From Lineus longissimus (taxonomy: Eukaryota; Nemertea; Pilidiophora; Heteronemertea; Lineidae): a stretch of DNA of 60,000 nt. The DNA is taken from contig NC_088321.1 in assembly GCF_910592395.1 (NCBI RefSeq), positions 1,738,001 to 1,798,000 of the forward strand. Reading direction: 5' to 3'. The position numbers and the translations under genes were made by a program. The first letter of the stretch is position 1. The number at the start of each line of letters is the position of its first letter. Of the stretch, positions 13,701 through 25,700 are shown one piece after another. The notes beneath the pieces are model-generated. The model ran no database searches. It worked only from the letters and a program-made list of their open reading frames with translations, and was not told the origin of the DNA.

Positions 13701-16700
13701 ATAGCCTTTGGCTTGAGAAGTGGGTAATGGATGATTTGAGGAATCCCCAGTGGTCTAGAAAAGCATATGCGCTCCTTCGTAAGGAAGTGACAAAGGAGAA
13801 AGATGCACGAGTTTCGGCGAGAGATGGGCATGTGATAGTGACCCATGGACAAGCAGTCAGGGTCTTTCTGGCCGACTTCTTCTTCTCCAATACTGACACT
13901 GATTGATTCATAGCATTCCGCGAAGATGACGTCACTGCAGCTGCTGCCCTCTATTTCCCCATCGCTGAATTACAGGCAATGTCGGACAAACATGCGGTTT
14001 CGTAATGGATTCAGGCTTTCTAACTAGGGCAGTTAGATTCAATCTGGCACATGTCCGAGTGTTGGAAATACTTCATAATTGTTCTGAATATTTCTCTCTC
14101 TGACTCTATGGTATCATTCATGCTAAAAACAATGCAGGGTCAAAGATAATTGACTTTGAAATAAGCTCAAATGCGTAGAAATAAGTGTCGATGTCCGACT
14201 GTCACGTGACTAAAACGTCATCAATATCTTATGCAAATGACCTTGTGAGCTATAAATAGTAACGTCGCAGAATGCTATTGTTCTGCCTATACATGTACAT
14301 GTACATGCACATTGTTTTAAATGTACTGCTGAATTTAACTGTATTCAAAACGAGTAAAATCATGATAGCAGATTCTTCACTCATTATACCTACCCTGGTT
14401 AATATCAGCCTCTCACCCTTGATTTCCCCATGTTTACGATGGATTTTTGTTCAGTTTTGCATTCTTTGCATAGGCCTATCACTCTTTTATCCCAAACTGT
14501 CATCATCTAGGCTGTATCATTTTCATTTTTGCCTTTAATTTCCTGGGTCCTACTCCACGAAAAAACCTGATCACACAGCCAATTTCCATATACAGTAGAA
14601 CCTCTCTATTAAGGACACCCTTGGGACTGACATATGCTGTTCTTATTACGGAGGTGTCCTGATTACAGAGGTCAATTTGAATGAAAATGCCAAGTTTGGG
14701 ACCAAAACTAGTGTCCTTATTAGAGAGGGTGTCCTTAGTAGAGAGGTGTCCGCTAAGAGAGGTTCCACTGTATACACTACAGAGACGTTGTGCATGAAAC
14801 CACCAAATATCACTTTGTCCCAGCGAGAAATATTTTCGTCAAAGACGTAAAATGCAACGAGACAACCGTTTTTCAATTGAATCTTTGAAACAAAAAAGGC
14901 ACGAAAAGTCCAGTAGTTTCCTGGATGAGCGATTTCCGCACAGTCATATTGCAGTGGCGGCCAATCCACACAGTGACAGTAGGACCGCCTCACCACACTA
15001 CCATCACTGCACGGAGTATGAGTATATCATTGTTTTTAATGCGACATCCTGTGTCCTTCACCCCAACATCCTGACATGACCAACCACGCCTCTCAATTAC
15101 ATGAAAGCAATATAAAAATACTCCAACGTGTCAATAGGGGTCTATCCGAAGGCCTCTCAATTACATGATTCCTACACCGTATAACAGTGAAGGCCGTACA
15201 GGATGTCCCCAAATTAGGTCTTCTTTTTTTTCTTTTTTTTTTTTTTTTGTAATATGACCCCCTGAAGCGTTTTTTGACCCCTAACATAACCAAATCTCAT
15301 CCAAATGGCCTAATTTTATAGCTTTACTCTAAAATTATGATTTTTCAGGTGTATGTGGTTATATCAGTCACTAACTTTGATTTATGACGTCACTGTTCAG
15401 GCAAATTGGCGCGATGAAATGTCCCCAAATTAAGCTAAAAAGCAAAAAAAACATGTCCCCAAAATAGGCTAAAAAAATACAGGGTGTAGAGGTCTCCACG
15501 TAATTGAAAGGCCTGACAACGGTTTTCAAGATTCTCCACCTGCCAATATTTCAAACCCCGGATGAAAGCCATACCCTTCAGGCGGATTTAAGCGCCCAAT
15601 CAGAGTGCAGTATCGTTATCCAAGCACGTCTTTTCATTGGTTGATATCCAGACTGCCAACAGATCTGCATTGAGTTCAAACTGGGATTGGCGATAGCCGT
15701 TTTACCAACGATGCTTCACAGTGTCAAGGGCATGGTTGATTTCAGTTGGGAGGACATAGCACTCAGCTGAGCGAGTCAAATAACTGTTCGAGCGTCTGTC
15801 TGTCCGTCTGCCATTCCGTCCATGTTGGCAGGGACACATTTTGTAACCACTATTTGACTGAAACTCGTTGTGATGATACCTTAGGGCATTTTGCCTGAGA
15901 CATGTTTTTTGTTTTCTAGTTTGGGCCTAGTCTAGCTGTAATTTCTACCAAAGAGATTACAAAGTAGACAGAATAGCTAGAAAAGGGCGTCGCCTCGCCA
16001 GGGTGGGGTCTGATTGAGAGTGATCTACATCATAGTACGCAATCGCTCATACACAGATCCTTATAACATGAGTCAATGCTCACCCTAACCCTTACCCCAA
16101 CCATCCCAGGAGGTGGGACGGCTGGGGGATCAGTACATTATATCCACCGTGCGCAAGTTTAGTCAAGTGTACAGATTGATTATACATGCGCCCTCTATAT
16201 AATAAGAGATGTATTTGGAACAAATATGGCCTGAATCTGATTTTCTCGTCATGACCAACTTCGGGCAGGTGTCCATGACAACCAAACACAAACACTTAGT
16301 CCAGTTCATCCAGCCAACACCAGATGTCACTACTGCTCTTCATTTCCAAGAAACAGATTCCAGGAATCCATATTCACAAATCACTGAACCAGGAAGTGTG
16401 TTTACCAGTAACCGTCTTTACAAATAATTTTGATGAAAACGACCAAAAACCTAAGTTAAAAAATCTGTTTCAAAGAGACAAAGGAACAAAGATCTTTAGA
16501 CTTGCTCGTACAAAAGGGAGGAATGCTCAGAGAGAAGGGTAGGTGATAAAGCTTGGAACCAGTGAAACCTTGAAACCAGTGATAAACCTTGGAATCAGTC
16601 CTAAAAATGCATAAAAACATGAAACAAGAGGCCCAAGGGCCTGGCGCTCAGCTGGATGACCTAATAACATAGGACTGAGGGTATAAAGTAGTAAATATCG

Positions 16701-19700
16701 GCTTTATACTACTGTTTGAAGGTCAAGAGAACACGTTATACCACTAAAATTTCCAATGCAGAGCTGGCAGGTGGATGAAATATGATTGAACTAATCAGCC
16801 ATGGTATGTAAATATTACAGGAGGCAACGGAAGATATCCCTAGTTCAGCATGTTGTATCAGTAGCTTTACAGAAAAAAAGTGTCAGAGAGGATGAGACTT
16901 CTCCATGGACAACTGTGGTATGTCCAGGCTGGGTTGTACAGCACAAGGATACAAAATGCTGTCTGTAATTGAGAGGTATCATGATTTAACAGAGGTCAAA
17001 ATAAATAGAAATTACCAGTTTGGGACTAGCACCACTTTCTTTTTTTTTTTAATAAGGTAGAGATTACAGGAGTCAACAAAATTAATTTTATTGAGAGAAA
17101 TTGACCTGTCCTGCAGGTGATTGGAATTTACAATACAAAGGGTCGTTTTTCATGATGTGCTCTACTGCGTATTCCTAGTCATAGTGAGTCGATCTGGAAC
17201 CAATCTATCCTTGGCGCAGACAGGTTCAAATTGGCTATATCTTGAATAGATCGAATTGCGATGAAAATCTAATGCAATAAAGGAGCAATATCGAAGAGAC
17301 AAATTAATCAAACCAATTGTCCACAGACTCGGACCCTGAAATGGCATGATGTATGCGTGCATATAAAAGTATATCAATTGGTCCCATAGAGATGATGAGG
17401 CAATGTCAATATGCCTTGTTCCTTAGTCAGCAATATGCCCCTTTTTATACGGAGAAGAAGGAGAACCCAGATAGGCCTTCACATGTCGGCTTCCAAATGG
17501 CTCGAACCAACTATCACTACTAGAACTTTAAAATGCGTGCTCCTCCAAGTCCTACATGAAGCAATGTCTCAGCCAAAAAGGCAAAGTTAGCAGCTCCTTG
17601 GTAAGGCCATGTCAGGTTCCGCGCGCCTCTTCAGATACATCAAGTATTGAAAGCTGTGGTGAGCTGAGCACATAAAAGACTATGGTCACCTTAATTTGAA
17701 AATCCCTTCATAATCAAGGGCTACCTCGGACTAAAACAGCACAATAGACCACCAATTTGATCCAGCTCCTAACTACGGGAAAACCCAAGTCCAGCAACCA
17801 AAAGTACCAAAAATACATTTTTGTTTACATTTGAACTGCACACGCGTTTTTTTACAATTTCATTTCCCGCGAAATCTCGAAAATCAGGTGACCTGCAATC
17901 GTGGATTGAAAATAACATTAACCTCGGTTCAGAAGGTCAGCGGGTATACCAGCTGTTCCAATCATCCCCCTACAGCCAGCCGTTCAAAAGGTAATGTTAT
18001 TTATGGCAAGCCAAAGCGGAATTTATTCAAGACTTTAGAATTACCATTCAAGAAGTTAAATATAAGTTCAAGAAGGAAATATATGTTCAAGACTAAAATA
18101 TGTTCAACCTTGAATCAAATGTTTTCAACCTTGAATAAAATATGTTCAACCTTGAATAAAATATGTTCAACCTTGAATAAAATATGTCCAACCTTGAACA
18201 AAATATATTCAACCTTGAACGAAATATATTCAAGACTCACGTGACCATATTCAAGACGCACGTGACCACAAAATTGATGACGTAGTTGCTCATGTTTTGA
18301 TGCTTTACGGACTTTCCCGAACCCGCGTCCAGACTTTCCCGAACCCATGGTACTTGTGTTGCGTTTCGGAGCTCGAATTGTTCGCACGAAGGTTTTGACA
18401 CATGGTTGTACACGTACCTAGCCGCCTACACCTGACATGTACTGTAATCCTACACATCATGACATGGATGCCGAGTGAATGTCAGAGTCGATACATGTTT
18501 CACAGACATATCAGGCAAATTATAGGTTCAAAATGCGCAATGCCTCTCACCTTTCATACCACTGTATCGGATTCTCGTTGTCTTTTGACATGTTTGAGTG
18601 TTAAGGCTATACAGGCAATCAATCACGTCGTGAAACAGAACGCATCAGAAGTACCACAGATTCTACGCTCTACGTCATCAATTTTGTGGTCACGTGCGTC
18701 TTGAATATGGTCACGTGAGTCTTGAATATGGTCACGTGAGTCTTGAATATATTTTGTTCAAGGTTGAATATATTTTGTTCAAGGTTGGACATATTTTATT
18801 CAAGGTTGAACATATTTTGTTCAAGGTTGAACATATTTTATTTAAGGTTGAAAACATTTGATTCAAGGTTGAACATATTTTAGTCTTGAACATATATTTC
18901 CTTCTTGAACTTATATTTAACTTCTTGAATGGTTATTCTAAAGTCTTGAATATATTCCGCTTTGGCTTGCCATAGTTATTCACCCCACATGGAGTGCAAG
19001 TAATTGATTAAGCCCCCGCATAATTTAACAGCAATCGCTTGGCTTCTGTGAGTGGTAAGGAGAATTGACAGTTTTTTTATGGGAGTAACATTATTGTGTT
19101 GCTTAAAACGTCTACTTTTTACTCATGTAAGAATCGTAGTACTAATAGTAACTTCAACTTATTTTCCAGTTATGATAACACAACACGCATCTTCATGATC
19201 ATGATCTTTCTCAAACTAACTGAATGACCTAATCGCCTTGGACGCACAACCTAACCACATATCAATCCGCCCCGACGATCGACACATCCATTCGATTCGA
19301 TAACCCTCGATAAAGTTTATGATAACACAACACGCATCTTCATGATCATGATCTTTCTCAAACTAACTGAATGACCTAATCGCCTTGGACGCACAACCTA
19401 ACCACATATCAATCCGCCCCGACGACCGACACATCCATTCGATTCGATAACCCTCGATAAAGTTTGATAAATAAACTAGAACTGAGATTTCACAGGAGCA
19501 CCTGTGAATTCATGACTCCAGGGTTGTTTTGATGGCGATATTGTAAGAGTTGGTCTTGAGTATGGGGACGTGAAGGTCCGTGTGAGGCACCTGGGCTGGG
19601 GAGAGAAGACTAGTTGAACGATGTGATCATGGAGGTATAAATAATTATTTATACCTCCATGATGGGATCTGACACGGACACTACTATTGATCTCATTATA

Positions 19701-22700
19701 TGAATACCATTTAATTACAAAAGCGTGAAAACAGATCATATCATATTCCTTGGCATAAATTAAAATAGGAGTGCGGGAACAAGGTTTTTTAGCAGGAGAA
19801 AAGCGAGAACATTTTGCGCCGTCGTATTCCGATTTGGCTGGTTAGTGGTGAAATCTGCTTTTAATTTTGCAAATTAACATATTCGTTTTCTAGTTCTAAC
19901 GTTGTCTGTAAAGACGCTGGCAAGAGACATTGCCAGGAAAACGTGACGTCATTTTGGCCATTCTTCTTACCGCACGCCCTCTCTCTCCGTAAAAGTTCCT
20001 GACATGGTGTGAAGTGGGAGGGCGCACAATGGGAACCACACTGCCGCGATGTTAATAGTTTCTATTTATAGAATTCAGCGGCAGAGATTTTAGGCACGGA
20101 AAAAGTGGATTAACTCGGCTAATCTCAATGGATTTTACCCAGGAATGTTTTCAAGGCGAGAGAAACATCTGATTTAAGTACTGCGCTTATTAGATTTCAT
20201 GTTCAGGCCGAAGATTGGCCTAAAACGTGGACGAAAAGAGTGCATTATCGAGTGTTGGAGAGGTCACGTGATTGGATGAGAAACCTGAACAAAGTTTTCG
20301 TGCTTTTAGCTGTCAACATCAATGGCTATAATATACTCCTGCAGAATAGGAGAACTAATAGAACTAATTTCCGAAGTTTCCAATAGTTTGAACACAAATC
20401 AGAACATCACCCATCAGCTGGACTCAGATCTGCATAAATTACGATAAATAATGAGGTCGTCGCTTCAATTTCGCAAAGAAAGTTGACTCCATTCGAAGGT
20501 TGTTTTGACCAAATTCTGTTGAACTCATCGTTATGAGGGCATTTGAACACATTCTCGTTGATCTTTTCTATAAACGTGTGAAGTTTCGTACCAAAATACG
20601 TTTCCGTAAAGGCTTAAAAAAGAAAATTCGTCACTTACAAAATCATCGCTCCGGTAGAAATAAAAATGTCACCGCCATTTTTTTGACGATAGTACTCCAG
20701 GTAACCTCGGCGGGAAATTTAAAGCGGGGTCATCCGGGGTCAAACAACAGTTTTGCTCACTACCGCCAACTGGTGATATAAATCGACACTAATCTATTTT
20801 ATATCAAAACTTCTGTATCATGAAGACCTTTTCAACTTTATTTTAAGCTTTTATCTGCTGGAATAGAGCGTCAAAAAATTGTTTTTTCATTTACGCATTT
20901 TGCCCCCTGGGGAGCTGAATTTGAGTCGAATCGCCCAAATTTTTTTCCGTAAGCAACATTTTCTGCGGTGTTTATAAGCAAGACTAGATTTGAAGTGCCT
21001 CGGTTGTATGATTACAAAATGCCCAACTTTGTCTACAGATGGCATGATGGAAGGATGGCAGGATGGGTGGAAGGACGGACACCAATCGAATAGCTATTTG
21101 ACTAGCTCCGCTGACTTTGTCAGCTGAGCTAATAATGCCATTTGAACCTAAGGTGGTTACGAATCAATATTTGGAGCTTATTTTTACATGATCAGATCGG
21201 AATTTGACGGTAGTTTAGAAATCAGTCGCATATCCGATTCAATAATCTATATTTTAGAACAACCCAGTCATACCTCGCCTTCCGTGTACATTACTGATCT
21301 CCCAAATATGGGCATGCACGTCACGACACGCCCACCACACACCCATAATATGGACCAATCAGCGCTCCGCTTACTACGCCACCACACGGGGCCTATTTGA
21401 ACTACGGAGCGGTGTGATCATACAGGGTGATACAGAGAAGATTGACTACATCATGCAGTACCAGCTGGATATTTTGAACATAAATGAGCGCTAATACTGA
21501 ACGTGGACACTCCCAGGGCAGGGGGGGGGGGCACTATCAGTTACATGTATAGATCATCCTTGTACCTCGAGTTTTTGATACATCCTCTTTGTTAAAATCG
21601 AATTGAGGCAACGTAATTGGGACCACAACTAGTGTCCCTAATAAAGAGGCTGTCCTTAATAGAGAGGTGTCTGCTAAGGGAAGTTCCACTCTAAATGATT
21701 TCTCATGAAATTAACGATTTTTTATTGTGGCGGCCTCTATGTGGCTCTGTTTTAGCGGGTCTGCCTGACGCATTGAAAACAGTCGAGGATGACATTGAAT
21801 ATAAAGTTTTTGAACCAACCATGTCCTTATTTCAGGTTCAAACAACTGAACAAAGTTCATATCCACCATGCGCAAGTTTAGTCAAGTGTACAGATTGATT
21901 ATACACGCGCCCTCTATATAATAAGAGATGTATTTGGAACTAATATAGCCTGAATCTGATTTTCTCGTCATGACCAACTTTGGGCAGGTACCATGACAAC
22001 CAAACACAAACACTTAGTCTAGTTCATCCAGCCAACACCAGATGTCACTACTGCTCTTCATTTCCAAGAAACAGATTCCAGGAATCCATATCCACAAATC
22101 ACTGACTCAGGAAGTGTGTTTACCAGTTATCGTTTTTACAAATAATTTTGATGAAAACGACCAAAAACCTAAGTTAAAAAATCTGTTTCAAAGAGACAAA
22201 GGAACAAAGATCTTTAGACTTGCTCGTACAAAAGGGAGGAATGCTCAGAGAGAAGGGTAGGTGATAAAGCTTGGAACCAGTGAAACCTTGAAACCAGTGA
22301 TAAACCTTGGAATCAGTCCTAAAAATGCATAAAAACATGAAATAATGCCATTTGAACCTAAGGTTGTTACGAATCAATATTTGGAGCTTATTTTTACATG
22401 ATCAGATCGGAATTTGACGGTAGTTTAGAAATCACTCGCATATCCGATTCAATAATCTATATTTTAGAACAACCCAGTCATACCTCGCCTTCAGTGTACA
22501 TTACTGATCTCCCAAATATGGGCATTCACGTCACGACACGCCCACCACACACCCATAATATGGACCAATCAGCGCTCCGCTTACTACGCCACCACACGGG
22601 GCCTATTTGAACTACGGAGCGGTGTGATCATACAGGGTGATACAGAGAAGATTGACTACATCATGCAGTACCGGCTGGAGATTTTGAACATAAATGAGCG

Positions 22701-25700
22701 CTAATACTGAACGTGGACACTCCCAGGGCGGGGGGAGGGGGGGGCACTATCAGTTACATGTATAGATCATCCTTGTACCTCGAGTTTTTGATACTTCCTC
22801 TTTGTTAAAATCGAATTGAGGCAACGTAATTGGGACCAAAACTAGTGTCTCTAATAAAGAGGCTGTCCTTAATAGAGAGGTGTCCGCTAAGGGAAGTTCC
22901 ACTGTGAATGATTTCTCATGAAATTAACGATTTTTTATTGTGGCGGCCTCTATGTGGCTCAGTTTTAGCGGGTCTGCCTGACGTGTTAAAAATAGTCGAG
23001 GATGACATTGAATATAAAGTTTTTGAACCAACCATGTCCTTATTTCAGGTTCAAACAACTGAACAAAGTTCATATCCACCATGCGCAAGTTTAGTCAAGT
23101 GTACAGATTGATTATACACGCGCCCTCTATATAATAAGAGATGTATTTGGAACTAATATAGCCTGAATCTGATTTTCTCGTCATGACCAACTTCGGGCAG
23201 GTACCATGACAACCAAACACAAACACTTAGTCTAGTTCATCCAGCCAACACCAGATGTCACTACTGCTCTTCATTTCCAAGAAACAGATTCCAGGAATCC
23301 ATATCCACAAATCACTGAATCAGGAAGTGTGTTTAACAGTTACCGTCTTTACAAATAATTTTGATGAAAACGACCAAAAACCTAAGTTAAAAAATCTGTT
23401 TCAAAGAGACAAAGGAACAAAGATCTTTAGACTTGCTCGTACAAAAGGGAGGAATACTCAGAGAGAAGGGTAGGTGATAAAGCTTGGAACCAGTGAAACC
23501 TTGAAACCAGTGATAAACCTTGGAATCAGTCCTAAAAATTCATAAAAACATGAAATAATGCCATTTGAACCTAAGGTGGTTACGAATCAATATTTGGAGC
23601 TTATTTTTACATGATCAGATCGGAATTTGACGGTAGTTTAGAAATCACTCGCATATCCGATTCAATAATCTATATTTTAGAACAACCCAGTCATACCTCG
23701 CCTTCCGTGTACATTACTGATCTCCCAAATATAGGCATGCACGTCACGACACGCCCACCACACACCCATAATATGGACCAATCAGCGCTCCGCTTACTAC
23801 GCCACCACACGGGGCCTATTTGAACTACGGAGCGGTGTGATCATACAGGGTGATACAGAGAAGATTGACTACATCATGCAGTACCGGCTGGAGATTTTGA
23901 ACATAAATGAGCGCTAATACTGAACGTGGACACTCCCAGGGCGGGGGGAGGGGGGGGGGCACTATCAGTTACATGTATAGATCATCCTTGTACCTCGAGT
24001 TTTTGATACTTCCTCTTTGTTAAAATCGAATTGAGGCAACGTAATTGGGACCAAAACTAGTGTCTCTAATAAAGAGGCTGTCCTTAATAGAGAGGTGTCC
24101 GCTAAGGGAAGTTCCACTGTGAATGATTTCTCATGAAATTAACGATTTTTTATTGTGGCGGCCTCTATGTGGCTCAGTTTTAGCGGGTCTGCCTGACGTG
24201 TTAAAAATAGTCGAGGATGACATTGAATATAAAGTTTTTGAACCAACCATGTCCTTATTTCAGGTTCAAACAACTGAACAAAGTTCATATCCACCATGCG
24301 CAAGTTTAGTCAAGTGTACAGATTGATTATACACGCACCCTCTATATAATAAGAGATGTATTTGGAACTAATATAGCCTGAATCTGATTTTCTCGTCATG
24401 ACCAACTTCGGGCAGGTACCATGACAACCAAACACAAACACTTAGTCTAGTTCATCCAGCCAACACCAGATGTCACTACTGCTCTTCATTTCCAAGAAAC
24501 AGATTCCAGGAATCCATATCCACAAATCACTGACTCAGGAAGTGTGTTTACCAGTTATCGTTTTTACAAATAATTTTGATGAAAACGACCAAAAACCTGA
24601 GTTAAAAAATCTGTTTCAAAGAGACAAAGGAACAAAGATCTTTAGACTTGCTCGTACAAAAGGGAGGAATGCTCAGAGAGAAGGGTAGGTGATAAAGCTT
24701 GGAACCAGTGAAACCTTGAAACCAGTGATAAACCTTGGAATCAGTCCTAAAAATGCATAAAAACATGAAATAATGCCATTTGAACCTAAGGTGGTTACGA
24801 ATCAATATTTGGAGCTTATTTTTACATGATCAGATCGGAATTTGACGGTAGTTTAGAAATCACTCGCATATCCGATTCAATAATCTATATTTTAGAACAA
24901 CCCAGTCATACCTCGCCTTCCGTGTACATTACTGATCTCCCAAATATAGGCATGCACGTCACGACACGCCCACCACACACCCATAATATGGACCAATCAG
25001 CGCTCCGCTTACTACGCCACCACACGGGGCCTATTTGAACTACGGAGCGGTGTGATCATACAGGGTGATACAGAGAAGATTGACTACATCATGCAGTACC
25101 AACTCGAGATTTTGAACATAAATGAGCGCTAATACTGAACGTGGACACTCCCAGGGCGGGGGGGGGGGGGCACTATCAGTTACATGTATAGATCATCCTT
25201 GTACCTCGAGTTTTTGATACTTCCTCTTTGTTAAAATCGAATTGAGGCAACGTATTTGGGACCACAACTAGTGTCCCTAATAGAGAGGCTGTCCTTAATA
25301 GAGAGGTGTCCGCGAAGAGAAGTTCCACTGTGAATGATTTCTCATGAAATTAACGATTTTTTATTGTGGCGGCCTCTGTGTGGCTGTGTTTTAGCGGGTC
25401 TGCCTGAGGCATTGAAAACAGTCGAGGACGACATTGAATATAAAGTTTTTGAACCCACCATGTCCTTATTTCAGGTTCAAACAACTGAACAAAGATGGCG
25501 TCGCCTGCTGGAAGTTCCGCCGACAAGGGAAAGGAGGTGCGTGAACAAGATGACACTTCGCTGGATGTCAGGTGTAAGATCTGTCATCACAAGAAGAAGG
25601 ATGTTCAGGCTGTCAATCTGTGTGTAAGATGTGGCAATCTGAATATTTGTCAGGATTGCACAGAAGTTCACGGAAGGAACAAGGCAACACGAGATCATAT

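Larger units (their letters stand above)
16625..21132 (+). mobile_element. Helitron-like insertion, 4508 bp, non-autonomous
   Basis: This block splits the first 1.21-kb unit; the other three units read straight through (CATGAAA joined to TAATGCC at about 22345, 23558 and 24773). Insertion is precisely between A and T with no target duplication. The 3' end has a short hairpin (CTGACTTTGTCAG) and then ends CTAA, a Helitron-type CTRR terminus. The 5' end begins CAAGAGGCCC rather than TC, which is atypical. No helicase or Rep coding was seen, so it would need helper protein. Confidence 0.6.
16139..25494 (+). repeat. Array of four 1.21-kb tandem units upstream of the second TRIM gene
   Basis: Units start at about 16139 (interrupted), 21856, 23069 and 24284; the last ends at 25494, directly at the ATG. 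Unit lengths are 1213, 1215 and 1211 bp. Each holds the 3' half of a pogo-like element, a G-run, and a polypyrimidine-AG acceptor (CTTATTTCAG) followed by the same 20-nt leader. Only the last copy leads into the TRIM coding sequence. Short conserved open frames in the units (for example at 21695) show no recognisable product and probably reflect recent duplication. Confidence 0.85.

Noticed and set aside
21188-25038. Repeated small open frames (for example MIRSEFDGSLEI..., MSLLLFISKKQ...) as a gene family
   Set aside because: They recur because the 1.21-kb unit is tandemly duplicated; frames are short and lack any domain.
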